Shown in pieces: positions 30,196 through 39,546 of a stretch of DNA of 64,000 nucleotides. Below the pieces are notes generated by a model, which saw only the letters and a list, made by a program, of their open reading frames with translations, searched no databases and was not told the DNA's origin. Location: contig NW_005200250.1 in assembly GCF_000372725.1 (NCBI RefSeq), positions 959,721 to 1,023,720 on the forward strand, in the 5' to 3' direction. Position numbers and translations under genes: made by a program. Within the stretch, counting starts at the first letter, position 1; the number at the start of each line of letters is the position of its first letter. The stretch comes from Emiliania huxleyi CCMP1516. Taxonomy: Eukaryota; Haptophyta; Isochrysidales; Noelaerhabdaceae.

Positions 30196-31731
30196 ATGAG
30201 CTGGCCGCGTTTTATCCTCTGCCTGCTGCTGTCTATTGCGCACGCCTCCGCCGCCAAATCCGCTCCTCCATCCTCGCGGAGCGACCGCAGCGTCGCGGCG
30301 CGGCACCTCTTGAGCGGGGCAGCGGCTGGCGCCATCTCGAACACCGTCGTGGCGCCGCTCGACATCCTGAGGCTCAACCTGATTGTCTCGCAGGACAAGC
30401 GCGGAGCGCTGCGCATGGCACGCGACATTTACGCTCGCGGCGGCCTCCGCGCCTTTTGGCACGGCAATGCGGCCGACGTGATCCGGACGGTTCCTGCGAG
30501 CGCGGTGCGCTTCTACTCGTTCGCCGTTTACAAGGCGGCCCTGCTCGGCGCGGTGCCGGCGGCCACCGCCTCGCTCCTCTCCGGCGGCTTCGCGGGCATG
30601 TCTGCGATGGCCGTCTGCTTCCCGCTCGAGACGGTGCGGCGCCTCCTCCTCCGCCTCTCCTCCTCCTCTCCCGCCTCCTCTCCCGCCTCCTCTCCCGCCT
30701 CCTCTACCGCCTCCTCTACCGCCTCCTCTACCGCCTCCTCTCCCTCCGTCGGACGCATCGCTGCCCTCGCCCGCAGGTCCGCACGAGGATGGCGACGCTC
30801 GGCGCGGCTCGCCACTCTCCCGCTGCTCTCCTCCTACCATCCCTGCCCTCCCTGCCCTCGCTGCCCTCGCTGCCCTCGCTGCCCTCTCTCTCTCCCTCCC
30901 CCCCACCCTCCCTCCCTCGACCCTCGCTCCAGGCGCGGCGGAGGGCGTGCGGCTGGTCGAGTACACGCGCAAGCTGGTGCAGTCTGAGGGCGCCGCCGCG
31001 CTCTACCGCGGCCTCACGCCCTCGCTCATCTCGGCGACGCCAACTTCGCCACGAGGAGAGTTGTCATGATGGTCGTGGTGCTGGCGCTGAGGAGGGGTGC
31101 TGCTGCGCAGGTGATGCCCTACTTCGCCGTCCGCTTTGGGGCGTACGACATCATGCAGCGCTGCTACGCGGGCCTGCCGCCCGACGACGAGCGGCGGCGG
31201 CTGCTCGGCACGCTCTCGCCGGCGGCGACCTTCGGCATGCTTGCCGGGATGGCGGCGTGACACCGTCATTCTGGGCGGGGCTCCCGACTATGGCCGTCGC
31301 TACTTGGGAAGGATCTCGTGCGCTAGGCGTCGAGCTTGACGTTCCCCTTCGAGCTCGTGCGGCGGAGGGCGATGGTCGGGCCCTCCGAGGCGAACCCGCT
31401 GGCCGCAATGGTTCGGATCGCGCGCGAGGAGGGCGTGCGGAGAGGGCTGTACAAGGGCTTCGGGCTGAGCCTCTTCAAGGCGACAGCCCGAGAGTGGCCG
31501 AGACCGAGATCGCCCGAGAGATCGAACGAGATCGCCCGAGATCGAACGAGATCGCCCGAGATGCCCGAGGTGACATGCGCCCGGTTCAAGGTGGCGCCGT
31601 CGTCTGCGGTCACCTTCGTGGCGTATGAGGCGTGCTTCCGCGCCCTCACCCGGCTGGCCGAGAGCTGGGAGCGCGAGGAGCTGCTCCGCGCGCAGCTCGA
31701 GCTCGAGGCGCCGGACACCGCGACGGCGTGA
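30196..31731 (+). CDS. Mitochondrial-carrier-family transporter with signal-like N-terminus
   Basis: Six-helix solute carrier. Exons 30196-30633, 30777-30801 (25-nt microexon), 30933-31033, 31111-31254, 31327-31479, 31591-31731; 333 aa; donors GT, GC, GC, GC, GC. The three family signatures are present: PLDILRL, PLETVRTRM (formed across the first intron) and PFELVRRR, each with a following G-rich loop (GGLRAFWHGNAADVIRTVPA; AALYRGLTPSLIS; GLYKGFGLSLFK). The N-terminus MSWPRFILCLLLSIAHASA looks like a secretory signal peptide, which in algae with complex plastids can be part of bipartite plastid targeting; location is therefore uncertain. Repeat-rich introns: CCTCCTCT units in the first, GAGATCGCCC units in the last. 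Intron 31480-31590 is 111 nt and open in frame, so it could be retained. Substrate unknown. Confidence 0.88.
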
Positions 31732-32230
<499 letters not shown>

Positions 32231-32283
32231 GCTCACCCACGCGCACTGGGCCTTGCACTTTGAATGCCGTGGGGCTCCTGTCG

Positions 32284-32346
32284 TCAGACGTGGAGACGCG
32301 AGGGTTGCCCCCCCTTGCCCCACCACCTCGTGTGTGTGGAGAAGTT
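32284..32346 (+). repeat. Dispersed repeat family F, copy 1
   Basis: CGTGGAGACGCGAGGGTTGC...CCCCTTGCCCCACCACCTCG...GTGTGTGTGGAGAAG-TTTACC closely matches 51908-51978. It is followed here by five tandem TTACC pentamers. Confidence 0.85.
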
Positions 32347-32414
32347 TACCTTACCTTACCTTACCTTACCTTCACAGCGATTGTAGGAAAGTGTCGGGAC
32401 CAAATCCCGGTCGC

Positions 32415-32930
32415 GGCCTTCCGACTCGCGCCTTCGCCTCACTGGCACTATTGTAGCCCTGGCCGGTGCGCGTGTGAAGTTGAAGTTCCGGAGTGAAAAT
32501 TCGAACGCGTTCTCTCACGGTGACCAAAAAATGTCCACCTCAGAGGCACCTCCGGAGGCAGGCCGCCGCACGCCGGCGACACAGCTCCAGCTGTCAAACT
32601 GACCCGCAGCTCCTCTCAGAGCGGGAACTGTGACGAAAGTTGACTGAGGCGGTTGTCAGGAATCATCATACGGATCACATGGTGACTCTCTCATGACGGG
32701 AGACCGCCCGACCACTCCTGGGTGGCACTGCCACCGGTGTCGCTCGACGTCCTGTCGACAGCGTGCCGACAGCGACACATACCATGTGGGACGCGTCGAG
32801 TATCGACCTCTACTGCTTACCCAGCCTTCGAGTGTATCCTGGCTGTGGTCCCACACCCACTGGTGTCCATCTCAGAGACCGCAGGAGGTCATGAGGGTCG
32901 ATGGGAGTGCCAACCCCAAAATGCCTAAAA
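32415..32930 (+). repeat. Dispersed repeat family E, copy 1 (about 515 bp)
   Basis: From GGCCTTCCGACTCGCGCC to GATGGGAGTGCCAACCCC this block is nearly identical to the reverse complement of 59745-60262. The high identity over half a kilobase indicates a recent transposition or duplication. It has no long ORF and I see only a weak inverted similarity at its ends (TGGCACT / AGTGCCA), so it is a non-autonomous element or a gene-flank duplicate of unknown class. Confidence 0.9.
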
Positions 32931-33209
32931 ACCCAGCCCAGTACAAACCCACACCGTCTTCTCTCCCACGGCTTTAGGTCCAGAGCCCTGGGTGGCACGG
33001 GTTGTGACATTTGGCGATTCCGCGTGTCGTTCCTGCCTCTGACGTTTGCAGCTCGAGCGAGGAGCACGAGAGTACGAGACGCAGGGCATCCAATGCGAGC
33101 GCACATTGTGCGTAGCCGCGGGCAGGTGGCAGAGCACGGCCGCACACCGGCTGTGGCGGCTCGAATGCCCCCGGCAGTAATGCTAGTCATTAACCTGCGT
33201 ATTGGAACC

Positions 33210-33249
33210 GCAGCAGGCTGCTGCTGCTGCAGCAGCAGCAGCCTGCTGC
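33210..33249. repeat. 40-bp perfect palindrome
   Basis: Twenty bases (GCAGCAGGCTGCTGCTGCTG, 33210-33229) followed directly by their exact reverse complement (33230-33249), no spacer, built largely of CTG/CAG triplets. Can extrude as a cruciform or act as a fragile, expansion-prone site. Confidence 0.95.
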
Positions 33250-33348
33250 TGCCTCATTCAGTCAAGCCAGCGGCGCAGCGAGGCGTGCAGAATTCGCGCG
33301 GTTTGGTACCTCCTGAGGCTGAGCGCGTTCAGACCCGGTGACCGGAGT

Positions 33349-33391
33349 TGGATGGTTCGATGGAGCTCGCTGAGCTCCATCGAACCATCCA
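33349..33391. repeat. 20-bp perfect hairpin with 3-nt loop
   Basis: TGGATGGTTCGATGGAGCTC (33349-33368), loop GCT, then the exact reverse complement (33372-33391). It lies only 100 bp from the 40-bp palindrome. Two direct repeats of a 36-nt unit (CGGAGAGATGTACCGCAAGA...) follow at 33421 and 33473. Confidence 0.95.
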
Positions 33392-33518
33392 TGGCCGGAC
33401 GGCGGAGCGTGATGTGGTGAGCGGAGAGATGTACCGCAAGACCAAAAAAACACGGATTTGCCGATTGTCACGGAGAGATGTACCGCAAGACGAGAAAAAC
33501 ACCGATCTGACGCGATGT

Positions 33519-33771
33519 CAAGCTGGAGGGCAATGTCGACGGCGGCCTCCTGCATCATCGTCTCGTCATCGCCAGTGGCTTGGTCTTCTGGGTCCGACCG
33601 GACGGCTCCACCGCCCAGCATCTGAGACATGAATTCTGGCACGTACGGCGGCAGCTCGGGCATCTGCCTCTGCCCCCTCGCCGCATCGACGAGCGCGCTC
33701 GTGTCAGCTCGCCGCTGCTCTTGGTGCCGCTGCTTGGCCGCCGCGCTCGCACTCGCTCCGCTCAATGACAT
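33519..33771 (-). CDS. Candidate first exon of a small unknown protein
   Basis: From the ATG at 33769-33771 (MSLSGASASAAAKQRHQEQR) the frame reads as a small hydrophilic protein with a conserved-looking core (GQRQMPELPPYVPEFMSQML, then DDETMMQEAAVDIALQLDI). After about 33519 the same frame enters the tandem 36-nt repeats and loses protein character, so the exon probably ends near GACATC|GCGTCA with a GC donor. The next exon was not found. Family unknown. Confidence 0.45.
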
Positions 33772-35800
33772 CGTGAGGCTGCAACGGTCTGCGAGCTCCT
33801 TTCGCCCAGCGGGTCCACCACAGAGTTCTCCCTGTCATGTGCCCAAATGCGCCCGCCGTTTTTCGTCATACCCCCTTCGAAACCCGCCGACTTTGATTGG
33901 TTCCGATTCAACCTCACTCTCATCTTTATACTTACAGACACAAAACGTCAGATCTGTGCCACCCAGGGCTGGACCTAGTCGCCAGCGCTGGACCCAGTCC
34001 CACACAGACTCTGAGTGACACACTTGATCTCACTGTCACTCTCTGTCACGACTGAAACCGCCCCCAGGTCCCCACGACGCACGAGCCACGAGGGTCGGGC
34101 CCCCACACACTGACAGCTCTGCACACTGCAGGGTCTGCAGCCGCGCCGGGCACGCGAGGTCGCCGTAGCCCGTACCGAGCGTACAGGCCAACCCCGCTTC
34201 GACTTCGAAAATGCTACGTGTACACCCGTGGCAGAGCGCTACAAGCCGCCGCCTCTCTCTGGCGCATCCACAGAGCCTCTAGGCCGTCACGACAGGGAGT
34301 CGCACGACACCGGCACCGCTCACCGCCCATGGGACTGGCACTACAAAGGACACAGCAGATGGCCGTCGTCATCGAACAAGTCGATCTCTGCAAGATTTAG
34401 CCTCCCGAGCCGTAATCCTCCCCCCGAAGGCCCGAAGGGGGCCAGCTCCGCGCGCTCGGCATCGCGCTCTCCTTTGCGCGCTTCGAAAATTCTTTTTCCG
34501 AAGCTTATAAATAAAGACACCAAACGAGGGGTGGGAGAAGGACAGGGTCCCCACCTGCACGAGCAGGATCTTGTAAGGACGATCAGGGACACAGGGGAGC
34601 GGGAGTGCACAAATAGTTAGAGGCTGCGCAGGCCTCCCCCGGTATTTTATTGGTCGATACGAGTAGCTGAGCCGCGCATTATATGAAAACCCCAGAACGG
34701 GTCGGACACCGTCCCACCGTCGCCTCGCTACAGACGTCACGCCCCCGCGCGCGGGGTGGCGCGAGAGCGGAGAGGAGGCAGGAGCTGCTGCCGGGGCGCG
34801 TGGCCGCGCGTGTGTGTGGGCGCCCCCCCCCCCCCCGGCCGCGCCCCGGCCCCGCGCTAAGCGCTGTCAGCGGTGGGCCACCTCTCGGCTCACGCCGCTG
34901 ACCCAAGCACCCAACTGCATGCGTGGCGGCGCCGGCGGCGCAGTCAGAGTACAGAGAAGGAGAGAGTGTGCACAGGCTGTGCGCACCGCGATACCGCGGC
35001 CGGGACGGTGAGAGAGGCTCGCCATTCACCCGGCTCAGCGGCGAGTGGGAGGGCGGTGGCGGCGGCGGCGAGGCGCGAGGGCAGGCGGTGAAAGCGGTGG
35101 TGCGGACGGCGGGATTGACAGGGGAGGCGGCGGCCATGAGCGGAGCGGCGGCGAGAGGGGGGCCCAGCGGCGAGGCGCGCCGGCGAGCGTAGAGCTGTCA
35201 AACGTTAAGAGCTGAACAGTGTTGCTAGTGTTAACAGTAACAACAGAACAACAGTTGGGCTCCCCAACAACATTAGCTAATGTTAGGCCAGCTGAACAAC
35301 AATAAGGAAGGCCTACCAGTGACCCACGACGATCTCCAGCGTCCAGTGCAGGTAATACCCGAAAATACCTGGAAATCCCCGGGTATTTTCGGGTTTTACC
35401 CGGGTTTTTTGGCATTTTCTGCTTGCTGACCACTGAACAACAGTAACAACAGTAACAAACAGTAACAGCTTGGGCTGGGGGAGAACACTTGAACAACGTT
35501 GAGGATTTCAGCCAACAATAGTGCAACTGTTAGGCCCAAAGTTAACGACAGCTCTAGGCGAGCGAGGCGCCCGCGCCATCAGCAGAGGGACGCCGCCGCG
35601 AGATGGAGGGCGGCGGTGACGGAGGCGAGGGGCGAGGCGGCGGCGGCGGCGGCGGCGGCGAGAACGGCGGCACCGAGTCTCGGTGAGCGGAGCGGCGGCG
35701 GGAGGAGGAGCAGCGGCGATCGCTCGCTGTTGAGCGCTGTTTTGAGCCTGGGATCCCATGCCACTGCGACCGGCGTGCCCGGGAACGGAGATCGCGCGCG
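33772..35800. other. Weakly coding region, no confident gene
   Basis: Upstream of the 33771 start is a CCAAT-like patch (TTGATTGGTTCC). A plus-strand frame at about 34228-34620 (ERYKPPPLSGASTEPLGRHD) could be an exon; it ends near TTATAAATAAAGACACC and a faintly family-A-like GGTCCCCACC block at about 34545. At 34680-35200 GC-rich frames exist on both strands, one with an ATG at 35137 (-). 35210-35530 is AT-richer with many AACAGTAACAACAG repeats. Confidence 0.3.
35358..35393. repeat. 12-bp hairpin in an AT-rich island
   Basis: CCCGAAAATACC (35358-35369) pairs with GGTATTTTCGGG (35382-35393) around a 12-nt loop, inside the AACAGTAACAACAG-rich island at 35210-35530. Confidence 0.8.
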
Positions 35801-35808
35801 CGCCGCAT

Positions 35809-36450
35809 TCACGACGCGCGCGCGATCTTCGCGGAGTCGGGTCCCCAGAGGGAAGCGGTCTTTTCGGCCGACGTCCAGCGGCGCGCAAGGAAGCAGGCGC
35901 AGCGCCGGCGGTGTCGCGCTGCATGGGCCAGCAGGGTGCAGTGGCGAGGGGCGGCGGGCTCGGACGTCCACCGAGTCGCTCCGCGCGCCAGGCGGAGCGC
36001 GCGCGCGGGCCAGGAGGCTCTCGGCAGGCTGAAGAGGTCGTGTGCACTTATTGCGGGGCGGGGCGGGGCGGATCCACTACCTAGGTAGTATTCGGCACGC
36101 CTCCCTATCTCCTCCCCCGAATCCTCCGCGAAGATCTCGACTCGCGTGCCCGTCTCGAGGATCACCTGACCCGCCTGCCTTGCTGCCTCGTCCACCATGA
36201 GCCGCTTCCGGCGCGACTTGACCGGCTCCGGCGCCTTCGGCAGCAGGTAGTTGGGCCCGCTCTCCTCCACCGCCGCGAGCACGACGGACGCGCTCAGGTG
36301 CTCCACCGCCCCCTCCTCGTCCGGCGGCGGCTCGAACGCCCTCATTCCCGCCTCGCGCTCGCTCCTCTCGCGGGCCGATCGCTCGTGGTGGGCGTTACGC
36401 CGGTCGACGCCGTCCCCGCGGTGCTCCGCGGTCGCCGCCTGCGGCGTCAT
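35809..36450 (-). CDS. Possible kleisin-like (Rad21/Rec8) fragment
   Basis: From the ATG at 36448-36450 (MTPQAATAEHRGDGVDRRNA) the first about 120 residues read naturally, with acidic FEPPPDEEGAVEHLSASVVL and then KSRRKRLMVDEAARQAGQVI. The latter resembles the basic RKRKxxVDE segment of Rad21/Rec8 cohesin subunits. That is a short, weak similarity and may be chance. Beyond about 36070 the frame becomes Arg/Ala-rich and probably leaves the exon; the stop at 35809 need not be the real end. Treat as an uncharacterised gene with a suggested family. Confidence 0.4.
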   Translation of the reverse strand: MTPQAATAEHRGDGVDRRNAHHERSARERSEREAGMRAFEPPPDEEGAVEHLSASVVLAAVEESGPNYLLPKAPEPVKSRRKRLMVDEAARQAGQVILETGTRVEIFAEDSGEEIGRRAEYYLGSGSAPPRPAISAHDLFSLPRASWPARALRLARGATRWTSEPAAPRHCTLLAHAARHRRRCACFLARRWTSAEKTASLWGPDSAKIARAS

Positions 36451-36643
36451 CGCCGCCCAGGCGTCGCTAGCAGGGGCGTTCCGATGTGCTCCGATGTGTT
36501 ACGACTCGCTCTCCAGCCCCTCCGCAGCTGTCACGCTTTTGGTCGAAGGGATACCCCCCCGCCCCCCCCCTCGACCCCCCCCTGACCCCCCCTGGACGCG
36601 TCCACCCTCCGTCCAATCGAGCCGATCCCTCTTTTACATACAT

Positions 36644-36663
36644 AAATACCTCGGGAGGTATTT
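36644..36663. promoter_or_regulatory. Short palindrome upstream of two small ORFs
   Basis: AAATACCT-CGGG-AGGTATTT lies 24 bp before the ATG at 36687, within an AT-richer patch (TTTTACATACATAAATACC). It could be a promoter element of the ORF pair; function inferred only. Confidence 0.35.
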
Positions 36664-36686
36664 CTTTTCCCAAACTGACAGAAAGG

Positions 36687-36929
36687 ATGGAAGAGGTGGT
36701 CGTCGAACTGCACGGCAATGTACACATCGCCGTATTCGACATCGTACACACCGAGGCGGGAAGGAAGGCGAGGGCAGGAGAGCTTAGGGCAATGTATGTA
36801 GAGGGAGAAGAAGAGGTGACATGTCCAAGAACTAAGCAGAAGGTGATGAAGCGAAAGGTTGTCCGAGGGGGGCAATTAGAACGGCGGCGGCGGAAAGGGG
36901 GCGAGAAATTAATAAGAGACGAGGGGTAG
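36687..36929 (+). CDS. Small basic ORF with atypical codon use (80 aa)
   Basis: MEEVVVELHGNVHIAVFDIV opens an 80-residue frame ending in a strongly basic tail (KVMKRKVVRGGQLERRRRKG). Third positions are only about 55-60% G/C, far below neighbouring host genes. No family recognised. The next ORF starts 2 bp after its stop, an arrangement more typical of compact viral or mobile DNA than of this genome. The opposite strand is also open here, so coding is not certain. Confidence 0.4.
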   Translation: MEEVVVELHGNVHIAVFDIVHTEAGRKARAGELRAMYVEGEEEVTCPRTKQKVMKRKVVRGGQLERRRRKGGEKLIRDEG

Positions 36930-36931
36930 AT

Positions 36932-37150
36932 ATGAAGGCAGTGGAGAAGCTGCTACAGCTGACACAGCCCGAGTCGGGGGGGCAACCTACACCGCGCGAG
37001 AGAGCGGCACGATTGAAGGAGGTGCTCACATGGGCGCCGGGCGAGTTATCAGCCCCCCCCTGCGGCCATTCGGCGAATAAAGTTTATCGAAACGGCTTCT
37101 TGAAACCCGGCTGGTCGTGTGCCGATTTCGCTCAATGTCGAGCCGTTTAG
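36932..37150 (+). CDS. Small ORF directly downstream (72 aa)
   Basis: MKAVEKLLQLTQPESGGQPT runs 72 codons to a stop at 37148-37150, beginning 2 bp after the preceding stop. It includes ERAARLKEVLTWAPGELSAP. No family recognised. An AATAAAGTTTATCG word lies inside the reading frame at about 37076. Pairing with the upstream ORF is the main argument for either being real. Confidence 0.35.
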   Translation: MKAVEKLLQLTQPESGGQPTPRERAARLKEVLTWAPGELSAPPCGHSANKVYRNGFLKPGWSCADFAQCRAV

Positions 37151-37301
37151 CCGCCCAAGCACCCGCCCCGCGCTCGGCCTCGTGGCATCTCTGCGCGCAT
37201 GATAGCGCGTGATAATCCAAGGGAATTAGTTTGCGTCCGTCCATCGTCTTCGTGGACTCCGTCCTCGTGACGCCCGCACCCCACACGGCCACGAGGCCTA
37301 T

Positions 37302-37960
37302 TTAGCTTTGAGCTCCACCTGCAGGTCGCCCCGCGAGGTGTGGTCGAGGTACAAGTAAACCTCGATCCACTCGGTGAAGAAGCCACCCGTAGCGCCAACC
37401 TCGAGTGTGTGGACCAGGGTTGTGCCGTCGTGAGGGACGGTGGACGCAGGCGCCGGTTGCGCACAGTAGCCCCAGCTCTCGCCCTGCCTGGCAGGCCGCA
37501 TCCATCACGTAGCACCACTCTTCCGCGCTGCCGTCGGGGCGACCGCAAAAGTTCTCCACCGGCGAATCGGGCAGATCGGTCTTGGTCCAGGTCTGCTTGC
37601 AGACGCAGCCCGCCATGGTCAGGGGGAGGCGGAACTTGGACATCCCGTGCGCCTCAATGAGCACCTCCGGCCCGCCACGGTTCCCACGACTGCGCTGCCT
37701 CCACCGCCGCCTGCGCGTCCACCATCCCAAATCCGTACTTGGCATTGTGGTGGTAGCCCGCCTCATTCGTGGTCCAGCCCTCGTCGTCCGGATCCGTCAT
37801 GTAGGACGTCTGGGCGAGGATACCCTGAACGTCGCGATACGTGAGCTGCGGAGCCGCCTCGAGCATAAGCGCCACGACACCAGACGCGACGGGACACGCG
37901 TACGACGTCCCCTGCCCCTGGGCTGCGCAGCCGCCGCCGTTCGCCGCCACCATCTCTCCT
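37302..37960 (-). pseudogene. Broken kexin/furin-type subtilase (S8) fragment
   Basis: The C-terminal part of a subtilisin-like protease: the catalytic-Ser segment GQGTSYACPVASGVVALMLE, then EAAPQLTYRDVQGILAQTSY and YHHNAKYGFGMVDAQAAVEA, typical of proprotein convertases. Next come a Cys-rich module (CVCKQTW...ENFCGRPDGSAEEWCYV...CQ) and a P-domain-like strand (EWIEVYLYLDHTSRGDLQVE), stop at about 37302. The frame changes twice (near 37660 and near 37510), each as one extra base, and the Asp and His regions are absent upstream. So it is a truncated pseudogene, or a real gene harmed by sequence errors plus an unseen 5' half. The upstream 37970-38700 stretch shows no protease motifs. Confidence 0.75.
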
Positions 37961-38819
37961 GCCAGCGGCGCACGCGGCGCAGTGGAGAGGTGCGGGCGAG
38001 GCTGGTGCGCTGCCCGCGCGGCGCTCCACCGGTCGCAGCGCGCCAGCCTCGCCCGCCACGCCATGCCAGCAGCCGGGCGCGCGCGGGAGAGGTGCAGAGC
38101 TGGCGCGCGGCGGGTCATGGTCGCCGAGATCTGGACGCGCAGGACCGCCCGGACGGCGAGGCTCGAGCGAGCGCCTGTGTGGAGGTCGAACGGCGTGTGG
38201 GAGGGCGGTGGGCCGCGAGAGAGTCGCGCAGCCCCGCGTGTGTGGACCTGTGGCGCTTCGGGTGGCGTACCGGGCCGTCAGAGGCAGATACGTGGCGCAG
38301 CGAGTGCGAATACATGCAATAATTTGCACGCACCGTGCCGAGCCGACCCGCGTGCACATTCGGAGCACCTCGAGGCGGCGCGAGAGGCGGTGTGTCGAGG
38401 TGCCGCGGCCCGCCGCTGCAGCGTGTCGAAACGGCGCTCTCGGAGGCGCCGCGGTGGCGGCCGAGCGCGCGGGATCGGCGAGAAAATTTGACGGCGAGCC
38501 GGCCGTGGGCCCGGACGAAGGCGCCGCCGGCTCGGATTGAGTTCTGTGGCATCAGGGGCGCCTCCAGCACTCAAGACAGTAGCACGCTGTTTCTGTCTTG
38601 GCCGCCACTGACGCGAAAATCCTATCTCGCGCCCTCGTTGGGTAGTCAGCGAGACCCTGGCCGTCCGTCCTCCCGTCCGTCGCAGCCGATCCGGCCGTTT
38701 AGTCGTCAAGCCCGCGGCCGACAGGCACACGGCTCGCAAAATGTATCACCGCCGCCCGCCCAAGCCCCAACCCGCCGCACGCGCGGCGGCATCGCACGCG
38801 CGCCGCACGCGCCGCCCCC
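37961..38819. other. No supported gene
   Basis: GC-rich with overlapping Arg/Ala-rich frames on both strands, none protein-like. The right part should hold the promoter and 5' exon of cytochrome c; an ATG at 38741 (MYHRRPPKPQP) is in a different frame from the cytochrome. Confidence 0.4.
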
Positions 38820-39239
38820 GTGCCTCTCGCCCACGCGCGCGTTCCGCCCGGCTGTTCTCGCGCCGCCAGGGGGCTCTTCTCAAGGAAGCGGAACCTGAAG
38901 AAGGATGACCAGGAGCTGCCGCTACCTCCGGGTAATAGCGCGGCCGGCGCCAAGATCTTCAAGGCGAAGTGCAACACCTGCCACACGTGCAATGAGGGTG
39001 GCCCCAACAAGCAGGGCCCCAACCTGTTCGGCGTGATCGGCCGCCAGTGCGGCCAGGTGCAAGGGTTCAAGTACACAGGGGCCAGCAAGAACTCGGGCAT
39101 CCAGTGGTCCAACCAGACCCTCGTCGCCTACCTGGAGAACCCGAAGAAGTACATCAAGGGCACCAATATGGCCTTCCCCGGCTTCAAGAAGGACCAGGAC
39201 CGTGTCGATGTCGTCGCGTACCTCAACACCATGAAGTAA
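38820..39239 (+). CDS. CYC: Cytochrome c (mitochondrial type)
   Basis: Soluble electron carrier of the intermembrane space between complexes III and IV. The core from about 38928 is unmistakable: PGNSAAGAKIFKAKCNTCH (haem CxxCH), GGPNKQGPNLFGVIGR, GFKYTGASKNSGIQWSNQTL, YLENPKKYIKGTNMAFPGFK (axial Met), DRVDVVAYLNTMK, stop at 39237-39239. CNTCHTC has an extra Cys right after the haem His, not usual in the family. The frame stays open upstream to 38820 without an ATG and reads as an Arg-rich, unlikely leader, so the true start lies in an unseen 5' exon or just upstream of KDDQELPLPPGN. Core call certain, N-terminus not. Confidence 0.9.
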   Translation: MPLAHARVPPGCSRAARGLFSRKRNLKKDDQELPLPPGNSAAGAKIFKAKCNTCHTCNEGGPNKQGPNLFGVIGRQCGQVQGFKYTGASKNSGIQWSNQTLVAYLENPKKYIKGTNMAFPGFKKDQDRVDVVAYLNTMK

Positions 39240-39482
39240 GGTACGGACCCGACCGGTCGGGCGGCAGTGTCGCAAGGGCTGCGACGCGCCGCCTGGCGGC
39301 CCGGGTGAGTGGTGCAGCCCTTGGGCTCTAGTGCACCCCTTCCAGGCCCGGGGCTCACCTTCACCGTGGGAAGGTGGGATTCCGGGTCACGTAAGGAGGG
39401 ACAAGCGGGCCGACGCGGATGCACCCCACTGTCGATATACAATACCCGCCGCCTGTTAGTCAATCGAGATTTCTATGCCGTA

Positions 39483-39546
39483 TGGTGTACCTGTGTTGGT
39501 GCCAGTGCGCGCCAGTCCCGTGCCCAGTGTTGTGCGAGGGAGTTTG
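39483..39546 (+). repeat. Single copy of the 16925 motif
   Basis: GTGTACCTGTGTTGGTGCC followed by AGTGCGCGCCAGTCCCGTGC and CCAGTGTTGTGCGAGGGAG. The first half matches the tandem motif at 16925-16993 (other strand), the second half the motif at 8908-8938. Confidence 0.75.

Noticed and set aside
36531-36875. Minus-strand frame opposite the 36687 ORF (VYDVEYGDVYIAVQFDD)
   Set aside because: Reads fairly naturally, but it has no ATG at a sensible place and the plus strand has two consecutive ATG-started ORFs; the strand is not settled, so only the plus ORFs are listed, at low confidence.
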